Of a stretch of 64,000 nt of DNA, positions 43,220 through 53,145 are shown in pieces. The first letter of the stretch is position 1. The number at the start of each line of letters is the position of its first letter. The translations under genes and the position numbers were made by a program. The notes beneath the pieces were generated by a model, which ran no database searches, was not told where the DNA came from, and saw nothing but the letters and a program-made list of their open reading frames with translations. Source of the DNA: Acanthosepion esculentum (lineage: Eukaryota > Mollusca > Cephalopoda > Sepiida > Sepiidae); contig OZ038498.1 in the NCBI GenBank assembly GCA_964036315.1, forward strand, positions 12,098,339-12,162,338. Reading direction: 5' to 3'.

Positions 43220-44070
43220 TCGATTGACATTACATTTGAATAGTTGGAGATTATAGCTATCAGGGAAACAGGTAAAGGGGAGAGAGATCTAAAGGCGAGA
43301 GGTGCGAAACATGACGCTATTAAAGTAGAAGAGTTTCGACAGTGAAAGGGTGTGAGCGAGATGCCAGCCTAGTAGAACGCTTAAATTCATGAAGTCTGGG
43401 AACCAGCGAAAGCAGCTCATCGGAGCATTTAAGCAACGGCACGTCTGTGAGAGAGCGACTGCAGACGAGATGCCAGATATGGGCCAATTACATTGCATAT
43501 CCGTCTCTGGATCTTATCAAGAACCTTGAGACAAACAGAAGGGGCACTGGACCACATATGGCAGCAATACTTCATGCAAGGCCGATGGTTGATTTGTAGA
43601 TTTAAAGGATTGACTCCGGCGAGAAAAATTTCCTGGCGCGTCACAGGGAGCCAACTTTCCTTGTGGTGGACGAAGCTATTGACTCAATGTATTTGTTCCA
43701 TCTCAGGTCAGCAGTCAATGTGAGACCGAGCAGCCGCAAAGAGGTGATCTCGTGAAGTTGAGCATCAGACATTCTAATGGGGGGAGGGCAGGGATGGTTC
43801 TCTGTGGTGAGTAATAGAGAGCAGTTTTGTTTTTGAGGCGTTAAACTTAACCAGCCAATTCCTGCCCCAGTTCACAAGCGATTGGAGGTCCTTTTCGAGA
43901 CGAACGGCCAGGTTAGTTTTGTCAACGACACTAGATTTGTTTTTGAGGCAGGAGTAAATTGTAGTGTCGTCCGCGTGGATGCCAACTTGGGAATGTATGA
44001 CGTCAGGAAGATCGTTGAAGATAAGGAACAGAGTAGGGCCTAGGATGGAGCCTTGGGGAACACCTCTAAG
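43220..44070 (-). pseudogene. LINE reverse transcriptase fragment (jockey/CR1-like)
   Basis: The minus strand from about 44068 encodes RGVPQGSILGPTLFLIFNDL (RT motif 4), then VGIHADDTTIYSCL with the catalytic ADD, then WLVKFNASKTKLLSI, RLLGLTLTADLRWNKYIESI, IYKSTIRPCMKYCCHMWSSA, LDKIQRRICNVIG and LQSLSHRRAVA. After that come frameshifts and the 3' end (LHEFKRSTRLASRSHPFTVE, NVNRHLQMP). This is the order of the jockey/CR1 group. The N-terminal RT and the endonuclease are missing, as in a 5'-truncated insertion. Confidence 0.92.
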
Positions 44071-44199
44071 ATTAATAAATAACAGCTGATGAGTGCTTAC
44101 TCTCGAATGACGTTCATTTTCGCGTTTAATTCATTTTCCTCTGTGGTCAATAAATTTATTGATAAAAGCCGTGTATATCCATCATTAAAACACTTTTTT

Positions 44200-44370
44200 T
44201 AATTTAATCCTATGCTAGCTGCTTGGTGGCTAAGGTAGTAGCTGATTTCACATTAGAATCAATGATCAGTTTTCGGGTTTGGATTTGATTTATTCTTATG
44301 GCAAGGCAGACTTTCCTTCCTTTGAGAAATTGGCGCAACACAATCTTCGTGTTTCTATTTAGTCATACCA
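44200..44370 (+). mobile_element. Putative tRNA-derived SINE-D, copy 2
   Basis: GCTGCTTGGTGGCTAAGGTA and GTTTTCGGGTTTGGATTTGA could be A- and B-box relics at tRNA spacing. The downstream body matches 42740-42835. Confidence 0.5.
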
Positions 44371-45384
44371 GAATAAGCTAGGCTTTGTAAAAGAAAAACT
44401 CATTAGCAGAAACACGTGCGGAAACATATAAATTGCATTCATGACTGAATAAATTTTGCGAAAATCTTAAACTATTTCTAAAAAAACTCATTGTTTTCTT
44501 TTTTTTTTAAGAGTGAGAAGATAAAAGAAAAGAAAGAAATAAGGAAGAAGAAAAAAGACCCAACGAAAGGCGAAGAAAACGAAAGAAAAACCAATTTATG
44601 CAGTCATCTTTGTATAATCGTTGTTAAGTCTGTGACATTTCCTGCAACGAGTGCATCTGCTCTTTCTCTTGCTGCAGGAATTATCATATTCGACGCGACA
44701 TTTTCCAAAGCATATGTTTATCGCAAACAGTTGGAATTGCACCGACGAAAATGTCTGTAGTCAGTGAGACGGGCAGACCCCAAAGCAGCAAGTGTTGCTT
44801 CTGATTCAGTCAGAATTTCAAGTCGTTTTCATTCCTGGACGAAACATATTTACTGACACGCTATTCTCACCATGACACAAAAAGTGATTTAAAAAAAAAA
44901 AAATAGGAACAGAAGATCTATATAATGAAAATTGGTGCTACTATTGTGGATTTTGTTCATATTATGAAGGAAGGAAGACAGAAACTATGTTATACTAGTA
45001 GAGATAGTCAGAGAAATTCGTTTAATATTTAATTTATTAATAATGTTGTTGTTAAAGTGAAGTGTAGAAGTCATCGTAGTAATAGATTTGTCTTTTATTA
45101 TTTTTTATTATTAATTGAAAAGAGGTAAGCACAGTCTGTTCTGGTAGTATTAATAGGAGAGATGAATTTAGACGTGCCATTTAATATTATTAAGTAAAAA
45201 CTCCAAAGAGGAATAGCAAAAAAATGTTTATTAGTAGCAGTAGGAGTAGTAATAACATTATCCATGTCACTTATTATTATTAAATGAAGAGAAGAAAAGC
45301 TGAAATTGTACTGTCATGCTGTTTGTGATAGTGTTGTCACTCATTATTATAATTATTATCATCACTATTATTATTATTTTTTTT
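44371..45384. other. No supported gene
   Basis: An 89-codon plus frame at 44491-44760 is Lys/Glu-rich then unrecognised. From about 44960 the sequence contains scattered ATT/AGT triplets and motifs such as GGAAGGAAGACAGAAACT that resemble 51780 and 51960, probably an old diverged array. Confidence 0.45.
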
Positions 45385-45925
45385 TTATTTTCTTTGATTT
45401 CTGGTGTGTACACATTTCTTTCCGGGTCCCGCCCAGAGACCTAAGGTGAGAAATGGCATCATGACACTTTCCACTGACAAAAACAAAAAGAAAAGAAAAA
45501 AAAAAGACATATTTTACATAGATAAAGCCCTTCGTAAAGTGTGGGCTGTACTAGTGAGAACAATTTTTTGTGTTTCTTTGAGGCATGGGCTTCCAGGAAT
45601 CCCTTCAACTAGTCTATTGTAATCTTTTCCAATCAATCCTAGGGCTCCAACTACAACAGGGATTGTCGATGTTCCCATGTGCCACATTTTTGAGACATGG
45701 GAACATCAATAATCCCTGTTGCAGTTGGAGCCCTAGGATTGGTTGGAAAAGATTCCAGTAGATTATTATTATTATTATTATTTGTGTATTTTATGATTCC
45801 TGCTTTGTATCTGTAGAGCCGGGTTCAGATGGTCGTTACTCCCTATAGGAGAATTGTCATTTAATTGATATCACTTTTAGTATATGGGATGTTCCTAATA
45901 GGGCGGTCTTCTGGGCAAATTATTA
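45385..45925 (-). pseudogene. LINE C-terminal fragment with inverted duplication
   Basis: Minus-strand translation near 45684-45430 gives IPVVVGALGLIGKDYNRLV and GIPGSPCLKETQKIVLTSTA then HTLRRALSM. This is the C-terminus of a widespread invertebrate LINE (the same one at 50485-51640). 45840-45925 gives the slightly more upstream CPEDRPIRNIPYTK. In between, a second VPVAVGALGL-like copy lies on the plus strand, creating the palindrome at 45613-45764. Confidence 0.75.
45613..45764. repeat. Palindrome of about 150 bp inside the LINE fragment
   Basis: AATCTTTTCCAATCAATCCT (45621) through GGGCTCCAACTACAACAGGG and GATGTTCCCATGT is mirrored by ACATGGGAACATC, CCCTGTTGCAGTTGGAGCCC and GGATTGGTTGGAAAAGATT. 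Loop about 14 bases. Near-perfect arms of about 65 bases imply a recent inversion. Confidence 0.9.
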
Positions 45926-46452
45926 TTATTAGTAGTAGTATTAGTATTATTAGTATTAGTATTATTAGTATTAGTATTATTAGTATTAGTATTATTAGTA
46001 TTAGTAGTATTAGTATTATTATTAGTATTATTATTATTAGTATTAGTATTATTATTATTAGTATTAGTATTATTATTAGTAGTAATAGTAGTATTAGTAT
46101 TATTATTATTAGTAGTATTAGTATTATTATTAGTAGTATTAGTAGTATTAGTATTATTAGTAGTAGTAGTATTAGTATTATTAGTAGTAGTAGTATTAGT
46201 ATTATTAGTAGTAGTAGTATTAGTATTATTAGTAGTAGTAGTATTAGTATTGTTAGTAGTAGTAGTATTAGTATTATTAGTAGTAGTAGTATTAGTAGTA
46301 TTAGTATTATTAGTAGTAGTAGTAGTAGTAGTATTAGTATTATTAGTAGTAGTAGTATTAGTATTATTAGTAGTATTAGTATTATTAGTAGTAGTAGTAT
46401 TAGTATTATTAGTAGTAGTAGTAGTATTAGAAGTAGTAGTAGTAAAGGAGAG
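45925..46452. repeat. (ATT)/(AGT) trinucleotide array
   Basis: ATT and AGT triplets are mixed in blocks such as AGTAGTAGTATTAGTATT for about 520 bases. A 199-codon Ile/Ser frame is a repeat translation. Confidence 0.97.
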
Positions 46453-47034
46453 ACTGTATCTTAGTAGTAAATGATGATGGTGTCAGACTTGCCAATTATT
46501 ATTATTATTATGAAGGAAAGAAGGAAAACACAAACTTATTGGAGTGTTGAATTTACGTTTAGTTATTATTAATTGTAGAGAGAAACAGAAAGTTTGTAGT
46601 AGCAGTAGTTTTCGTGTTAAAGAGAACAGAGGAAAAGTCGAGCCTCAATTGTAGTAGTAGTAGTAGTAGTAATGATTGTGTTTTATCTTCATTATTGTTG
46701 TTGTTGTTATCATCGTTGGCCACGACTAGGGACTTTCTAAAATAAAAATGAAAAAATGTAAAACGCATTTTACATAATTTAAATGTTTTCTTAAATGTTG
46801 ATTTTATTTGAAAGATAATAACTTGACGTTAACCTATAAAAAAATGAAAGAAAAAAAAAAAAGAGAAAAAAATTCACCAAAGTAAATTTTTAAACATTTT
46901 CAAAGCCTTGGCACGCTCACTGGACACATATCTATTTTTAGTGAACCTCCCCATTACAGACTAAAAAAGAAATAAAAAAAGAAAACAACCTAAGAACTTG
47001 TTGCGGGGCCGATATGGCGGTCGCGACAAACTCT
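46453..47034. other. AT-rich, small triplet repeats, no gene
   Basis: ATT, TAG and TTG triplet runs and poly-A stretches only. Confidence 0.5.
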
Positions 47035-47880
47035 CATAAAAATCCAATTTAGGGATTAATTAATTGGATTTTGGAAAAGGGATGTTTACTTTTAATTTTA
47101 CTTATAGCAAAAATAATGGCTACTTATACGCAACAGCCCATGAGCTGTCATCAAGGTCATAGGTCAACAACAGTAGTCTTCTATTATCACCCCTAGAGCG
47201 CGCATTGTATTCTAGTGTCATCTCAAAGCCCGCGTAAAGTTTTAAAAAGTACGAAGAATCAAAAGAACTAAAATCCATAAATTGGTAGTATTTATGTTTA
47301 AAAATAAATTATCTTTAACCTTATATAACCAATAGTTTAAATATATATATATATTTTTTAATTCTCTGTACATTAGAATGATTAGAATTAATCTTAGTTG
47401 GTATATTAAATTATAAGTACAAAAATAGAAATGAATTGAAACTAATGAAATGATACTTTTGACTTGAATTTATTGCTTTTTATTTTATTTTTGTATTTTC
47501 TTACTTGTTTGATGTCATAAAATATTTAATTGCACCCAGTGAGATCTTTTAGAATTTTTCTAATTTTCAAATTTATTAAATTAAGCTAAAAAGCAAGTGC
47601 TACAAAAAAAGCGAATTATTGAATTGATAGTTAATTGATTACAGTCAAAGAATTATATCCATTTTGAAATTCCATACTAATTCCAATCTAACAATAAAAA
47701 TGAAAAATAAAATTCTTCGACAAAAATATTCACGCTCGAAAATGGAGTATAAAACTTTACTTTTTTATATTCTTTCAAATAAATATTCAATGTACATTAT
47801 TTTATGTCAAATCTGTAAGAAAATAATGTATTTTATTAAATAATATAAGCATCCACTCTCAAAAAATATTTTTGAGTTTG
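47035..47880 (+). repeat. AT-rich dispersed repeat R2, copy 1
   Basis: It shares its order of words with 57605-58460 and in part with 59695-60170: ATTAATTAATTGGATTTTG, GGTCAACAACAGTAGTCTTC, AATTATCTTTAACCTTATAT, CATAAAATATTTAATTGCAC, TTGAATTGATAGTTAATTGA, ATTTTGAAATTCCATAC. There are no terminal repeats and no coding, and I do not recognise the family. Confidence 0.75.
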
Positions 47881-48126
47881 ACTGAATTATTTTTTTAAAG
47901 TTTCGAAACGAATTTTCCGTATGTTCACACTTGCTATTGCATAAACTTTTTTTCTTTTTTTTTTTTTTTTTTACTGGAATAACATCTTCAGAAATTTCTC
48001 TTTAACATTAAACAAAAATTACACACGAAATATCGAAAAAAAAAAAAGGGTGTGGACGTGAAACTGATTCCCTAAACTATATTTACACAAGGTGTTCTCA
48101 TAAAATAATCTATTCAGTATGAATTT

Positions 48127-48791
48127 AGAAAGATTCGGTAACGGAAGATTCGGTAATTCTAACAAGGTAGGGAAATTCGGTAACTATGAAATAAAAGTCG
48201 ATTAAAAATTGATTTTAGGGCCGTTCTGGGGTGGGGATCTATAACTGAAAATTGTGGTGTCCAGAAAAAAACCCACTAAAACATTACCAGGGTCGTACTT
48301 GCAGAAGTGGGTCGTAAGGGGCTGGGCTTCCTTCCCCAATATTTTTTAAAAAGCATTATTAACTATGGGGGTCCAGATAAAACCCCACTGCAATAATAGC
48401 AGGACAGCCCTCCCCATACGTTTAAATAAGTATTAACTAAAAAATCATGGGTTCCAGTCCAGGTAAAAACCTACCAGCGTCGCACATTTGTCAGAGTTAG
48501 CTCCTCCTTAATTCCCAAATTATCACTAGGGGTCATTCTCCCTATGCTATAAATACTGGGCGACTTCTCGCCTCGTTCTCTTTCTTTCAGGCCATGTGCC
48601 TCATCCCACCTCGCGTGGAGGTGAGGCAAATCCTCTTTTTCATTTCTTCATTTCAGCGACTACAATGTAAGCTCTCTTAGAAGATCCGCGTCATACCATT
48701 TGTGGAAGACGCCGTGAACATTATACACACATAAACGTACGTACGAACATTCGCCAAAATACGAACATTCACCAAAGAACAGACACCAACG

Positions 48792-48854
<63 letters not shown>

Positions 48855-49581
48855 ATGTTATTGTCCATTGTAAAATTGTTTTGTTTAATACATATATTTG
48901 CTTCTCTTCGGCAAAAGCGAATTGAGTCCTGTCGGTCACTGTGTGTTTATCTACAAAAATAAATACGCTAAAATTCACCTTCATCTCTGCCCTGCTCTTC
49001 TTACCACACTGAAGAGCTGCGAAACAGTCTGTCTGTGGATGACAATAATTATATATATATATATATATATATATCGGTTTTGTTTATCTTCAGTTGGACT
49101 TAATTCGAGTCCCGTCATTTTCTTATGACCTTTCAATATTCTACCACGAGTTACACATGTGTTTCTAATACAACAACAAAAGCAAACACACACGATCCCC
49201 TACATTTTCTGCGTGGGGTTTTAGAAGGTTAAGCACCCCTCCAATATTTTATTTTTAGTTTTAAATAAAAAATTTTATTTAATTACTATACTATTTTTTT
49301 TAAGCAAATAAAATCGATTTACTTACAGTTAAGTTCTTGTACCTTCTTTTCAAAATATTATTTTAATAAAATAAAAAGTATTAAATAAATAAAGTTTTAG
49401 ATAGTTATTTCTTTGCAAAGAAGCAAAAAAAAAATATCGCCTCATTTCTATTTCAAAAATATAGGGGAGGGAGTTTAACCTCCAAATCCCTATTCCAGAA
49501 CGGCCCTAAAATCAATTTACCGAATTTTCCTACTTTGGTCAAAATGACCGAATTTTTCCGTTATCGAATTTTCCGGGCACC
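48127..49581. mobile_element. TIR element R3, non-autonomous, about 1.45 kb
   Basis: The left terminus (48130-48225: ATTCGGTAACGGAAGATTCG, CAAGGTAGGGAAATTCGGTA, TTGATTTTAGGGCCGTTCTG) is inverted at the right end (49498-49581), which ends CCGGGCACC. The flanks share about 14-15 bases (left ATTCAGTATGAATT, right ATTCAGTATGGAATT), an unusually long apparent duplication. No transposase was found. Inside are a duplicated AAAACCC(A/C)CT-type block (48265-48500), (CA)n at 48798-48852, a hammerhead-like motif and (AT)n at 49050-49073. Confidence 0.7.
49004..49038 (+). ncRNA. Hammerhead ribozyme-like motif (cassette 4)
   Basis: Stem I CCACA (49004-49008) pairs perfectly with UGUGG (49034-49038). The core CUGAAGA is at 49009-49015 and GAA at 49021-49023. 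Stem III ACA(49024-49026)/UGU(49030-49032) has loop GUC, and H17 = C at 49033. Stem II is reduced to GCUGC (49016-49020), which could only form a two-pair hairpin with an impossible loop; compared with 53838-53826 (GCUGU..ACAGC) it looks like a deletion. Probably a recently damaged ribozyme of the same family as 53850-53807. (AT)n starts at 49050. Confidence 0.55.
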
Positions 49582-49709
49582 ATTCAGTATGGAATTCTGA
49601 GAATTTCGTTTAAATCAGATAATGCCATGATTTTTCGCATATCTTTTTTATTTTTTCTGCTTTCATTTAAAAAAGAAAAAGTAAACATTCATTTTTTTTT
49701 TTTTTTTTT

Positions 49710-49740
49710 TTTTTTTTTTGGCGATACCGAGTTGTTGTCG
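49710..49740. repeat. Poly-T tract
   Basis: About 28 T residues on the plus strand. On the minus strand it would be a poly-A tail for the tRNA-like SINE immediately downstream (49825-49925). Confidence 0.7.
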
Positions 49741-49799
49741 CTTGGCTGTTTTTGTTGTTGTCGTTAAGTGAAGAAAAACACAGACTGTGTATAGTGGTG

Positions 49800-49925
49800 A
49801 TTTTCCAAGCATTGCTTAGATGTGGCACAAGGCCGAAAGCAAGGGGCACCCAGTGAGGATCGAACTCACTACTCAGTCGTAATTGTTCTAACAAGACAAG
49901 CTTGATAACCATTACACGGCCTCGA
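49800..49925 (-). mobile_element. tRNA-derived SINE-B, copy 2
   Basis: The minus strand starts GGGCACCTCGAGGCCGTGTA, has ATGGTTATCAAGCTTGTC, B-box GAGTTCGATCCTCACTGG, and closes with GGGTGCCCC, so the acceptor-stem pairing GGGCACC/GGGTGCCC is still visible. The body follows (GGCCTTGTGCCACATCTAAG) and then a poly-A (plus-strand poly-T at 49710). Other copies: 17038, 52857. Confidence 0.85.
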
Positions 49926-49949
49926 GGTGCCCAAAAATATAAGTAAACG

Positions 49950-50025
49950 ACGAGATTCGAAACCACGCGGGGTGACCCAAAGGATTAGCAGTCCATCGCC
50001 TTAACCACTCGGCCACCTCGCCGGT
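49950..50025 (-). tRNA. tRNA-Ser(GCU)-like sequence, probably pseudogene
   Basis: The minus strand reads GGCGAGGTGGCCGAGTGGTT, then AAGGCGATGGACTGCTAATC with anticodon GCU in a CUGCUAA loop, then a variable region and GCGTGGTTTCGAATC. A-box TGGCCGAGTGG is perfect. The T-arm and 3' acceptor (TCTCGTCG) are shortened by several bases relative to a real tRNA-Ser, so pairing of the T-stem fails. It may be the head of a SINE. Confidence 0.6.
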
Positions 50026-50119
50026 AGACTGTGTATAGTGTGTACTATACACTAGTGTACTGTAATATTATAAGTTGCGATTTTATTCGATTTGCCATTT
50101 ATTATTAAATAGGGAAGAA

Positions 50120-50480
50120 AAGGAAGTGCAGAGTCTGTACAGGGGCTGAGTTTGATGTGGCTAGTAATTGTGGGTTCAATCCCTTGGCCAGGCAGTGCGG
50201 ACTTGGGCTCAGTAGAAATAGAACAAGCAATAAGTGAGCAGTGCTAACACAACCAGACTAGACACCCCTAGACATGAGCAGTGGAACAAAAACAATCTAT
50301 CCCCATCAGTTCGACATTCCCTGGAGATTACTCAAATCAATGAGTACGTGATGAACGCACAACTGTCACAATGTTATGATAGCAGCAAAGATGTATTGGA
50401 TTTGGCTATGATTATTATTTGTGTTATGTTTCCTGCTTTGTATCCTGTAGAGCCGGGTTCAAACTATGGTCCTTAGGCCC
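50120..50480 (+). mobile_element. Possible tRNA-derived SINE
   Basis: TGTGGGTTCAATCCCTTGGC has a good B-box (GTTCAATCC). GGGCTGAGTTTGATGTGGCT upstream may be the A-box side. The body (AGTGAGCAGTGCTAACACAA, GAGATTACTCAAATCAATGA) is not matched elsewhere in the window. It ends near sequence (GCCCTATAGGAGAATTGTCA) that is also at 45845 and belongs to the LINE. Confidence 0.45.
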
Positions 50481-50484
50481 TATA

Positions 50485-51640
50485 GGAGAATTGTCATTTA
50501 ATTGATAGCACTTTTCTTGATATATGAGATATTCCTAGTAGGGTGATCTTCTGGGCAAACAAATATGTTGATGTTACATAGGACACTGTTAATAAAATTC
50601 TCCATTCCTTTTCTCATGAGGCCCAGAGCTCCGATTACTACTGGTACAGTCTCAGTCTTCATTCCCCACATCCTGTTAATCTCGATCTCCAGGTCTTTGT
50701 ATTTGGAGAATTTCTCGATAATTTTCATGGAGGTGTTTCTCTCAGATGGTACTGCTATGTCAATAAGCATACACTTCCTAAATTTCTCGTCTTTTATGAT
50801 AATATTAGTTTTATTGGCTTTTAAGTTTGAATTGGCATATCCCAGAGGATAGTTACACCGTTATTTTGGATAACTGTGTCTGGTTGGTGTTCATACCATC
50901 TCTCAGTGGTTTCGATTTTGTGTTTCTTGCATATCTTCCAGTGTACATATGTCGCTACCTTGTTATGTTTATGGGTATATTCATTTTTCGTTAGTTCCGG
51001 ACATTCTGAGATGATATTGTCGACAGTTTCATCATATTTTCTGCAGATCCTGCATTTCGCGTTAATTCCATGCTTGATCACGTGACAGTGATAGGATCTG
51101 GTTGCGAGGCTTTTGTCCTGAGCTGCAATAATTAGGCCTTCTGTCTCAGCTTTCAACCCGGTGCTCCTCAGCCACTGATGTGTTTTCTGTTGGCCCACAT
51201 CTGCTTTTTTCGTTCTTTTTATGTATTTGCATGTAATGTCTTGTCCTCCCAGTTTTGTTTTGTTTTTTTTTTAATTTCATTCGGCCAAGTTGTTTTGCTT
51301 TCAGTTTTATTCATTTGGCGCAGTGGCGTTCGCTTCGTTTTTGTTGGTAGGATTTCAAGTATATTAAGTTGTTTCTTGAAGAGTGCAACATCTTTGTTGA
51401 TGGAGTGGATTTTGGTGTTTTATTATTTGTAGAAGTTCATTGTTTTGTTTTGTTTTTGTGAGGTAGGCGTCCAATTCGACTGTTGAAAGTTTTTAGAGTT
51501 AATTTAAATTGGATTAGACCTCGGCCTCCTAAAGCTCTTGCTACATACAGCCTATCAACATCTGATTTCTGGTGGTGCATCCTCACTGGGGTAAGCATTT
51601 TTCTGGCCTTGGCGTCCAAACTTTTAATGCCATTCACCTT
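50485..51640 (-). pseudogene. LINE polymerase C-terminal region
   Basis: On the minus strand, from about 51637: MNGIKSLDAKARKMLTPVRM, HHQKSDVDRLYVARALGGRG, then (51198) HQWLRSTGLKAETEGLIIAA and QDKSLATRSYHCHVIKHGI, the zinc-knuckle-like AKCRICRKYDETVDNIISECPE (the usual His is Asn), WYEHQPDTVIQNNGVTILWD, then (50770) MLIDIAVPSERNTSMKIIEK, KYKDLEIEINRMWGMKTE and VPVVIGALGLMRKGMENFI. This is the C-terminal end of a LINE ORF2 common in molluscs and cnidarians. Frameshifts separate the blocks. Confidence 0.88.
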
Positions 51641-51664
51641 CCATTTAATAAAGTTGAAACTGTA

Positions 51665-52020
51665 TGCTGTTATTATTATTATTATTATTATTAAGTGATT
51701 AGATGAAAAGTAGAACCTCTACTGTTGCAGTAATAAGTGTGATTGTCAACCTATTATTATTTAAGTAAAATTATGGAAGGACAGAGACTGTTACCAATCT
51801 AGAAATGATGACGTTAATGTTGCTATTATTATTATTATTAATACCATCATCATCATCATCAAGTAACTAAAGGAAAAGTAGCACCTCTACGGTTGAGTAT
51901 TAATAAGTATGTTTGTCACCCTATTATTATTATTATTATTATTATTTAAGTAAAATTATGGAAGGACAGAGACTGTTGCGAAAGCAGAAATGATGGCATT
52001 AATGTTTGTTAGTAATAGTA
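51665..52020. repeat. Tandem duplication of about 170-185 bp with ATT tracts
   Basis: TAAAATTATGGAAGGACAGA and GACTGTT occur at about 51768 and 51952; GAAAAGTAGAACCTCTACTG (51702) parallels GAAAAGTAGCACCTCTACGG (51873). Each unit has ATT and ATC triplet runs. Similar words near 44960-45200 may be older copies. Confidence 0.75.
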
Positions 52021-52382
52021 GTAGTTATAGTAGTTGTGCCACGGTTGTGGAAATCCGCCTAATCGATTGCAAACAAACGATGAGAGTAATTTCCGATGAA
52101 GGACCCCACAGAATGCGCTTTACATTTGTAATCTCTAAAAACACGCCGTAGTCGAACAAGGTTTCACCAACAACGGAAGCGACGAAGACATTCTCTTCCA
52201 CATGTCTTCACAATAGTGTCCACACAACAGTCAATACCTACAGAGTGTAAATATTTACCTATCTACTTCATTTTGACTGTATGAATTTTAATCAGAATTA
52301 TTTCCGCATAAATGTAACTATCTCAGGTTTTATAGTATAACCGCAAGGCGATAGAATCCATCATATATACGCACCTGTGTGC

Positions 52383-52424
52383 CGGGATTACCTGATTTCT
52401 TTATGGGAATCATCAGAGATCTCA
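52383..52424 (-). ncRNA. Degenerate hammerhead-like motif (cassette 5)
   Basis: The minus strand has CUGAUGA (52416-52410), a weak stem II (52409-52400), GAA (52399-52397), a short stem III opening with A15.1 (52396) and closing with U16.1 (52390), H17 = A (52389), then AUCCC (52388-52384), which pairs with GAGAU upstream only if two inserted bases (CU) are skipped. Partly decayed. Confidence 0.3.
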
Positions 52425-52559
52425 GTATTAATATACCTGAAACACACCAGTATTGTTAGTATTCGTATCATTACGCGTGCTTCTAGTGAGGTGGAACCCA
52501 GTAATGGCTTTCGCATAGTTAGGTAAACTGAGTCCCCCACCAGGTTTTCTATGGGCACA

Positions 52560-52856
52560 CAACAGGATTAAAGACTTATCCGTACTGCAACCATTGATTG
52601 TCTTCAGACTTATCCGTACTTCAACCATTGATTGTCTTCAGACTTATCCGTACTTCAACCATTGATTGTCTTCAGACTTATCCGTACTCCAACCACTGGT
52701 TGTCTTCAGACTTATCCGTACTCCAACCATTGATAGTCTTCAGACTTATCCGTACTCCTACCATTGTCTTCAGACTTATTCGTATTCCTACAATTGATTG
52801 TCTTCGGACTGAACCGTGCTCCTACCATTGTCTTCTGACTTATCCGTACTTCTTGG
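52560..52856. repeat. 34-bp tandem repeat, interrupted array
   Basis: The unit CAGACTTATCCGTACTTCAA + CCATTGATTGTCTT is repeated from 52570 to 52855 (period 34, later copies shortened) and resumes at 52986-53060 after a SINE. Confidence 0.93.
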
Positions 52857-52985
52857 GCACCTCGGCCTGGTGTAATGGGTAGCAAGCTTGTCTCGCTAAA
52901 ACAGTTACGACAGAATAATGATTTCGATCCTCACTGGGTGTCCCATACTGTCGGCCTTGTGTCACATCTAAGCTGCGCTTAGAAA
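52857..52985 (+). mobile_element. tRNA-derived SINE-B, copy 3, inside 34-bp array
   Basis: GGGCACCTCGGCCTGGTGTA with A-box TGGTGTAATGG, B-box TTTCGATCCTCACTGGG, then GTGTCCCATACTGTCGGCC and CACATCTAAGCTGCGCTTAG. It is bracketed by array units. Confidence 0.85.
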
Positions 52986-53145
52986 ATCAGTATCCGTTTT
53001 CCTACCATTGATTGTTTTCAGACTTATCCATACTCCTTTTTTTGATTTTCTTCTAACTCATCAGTACTCAGACTTTTGATATTCGTCCTACTGCTGGTAG
53101 TTCATATTCTATACTCTCTGATTTCTTTCATTTTTATTATTTATA

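Noticed and set aside
44084..44112. CTGATGAG...CTCGAAT resembling a hammerhead
   Set aside because: GAA is followed by T, not A, stem II pairs only out of register, and no stem III or stem I is visible.
44491..44760. Possible zinc-finger fragment (KQLELHRRKCL end)
   Set aside because: No Cys pair at the required spacing; the first half is Lys/Glu low complexity.
45865..46464. 199-codon Ile/Ser frame
   Set aside because: Trinucleotide repeat translation.
52570..52860. Tandem hammerheads in the 34-bp array (CTGAAGA...GAAG)
   Set aside because: G instead of A after GAA and no stem I or stem III; probably coincidental.
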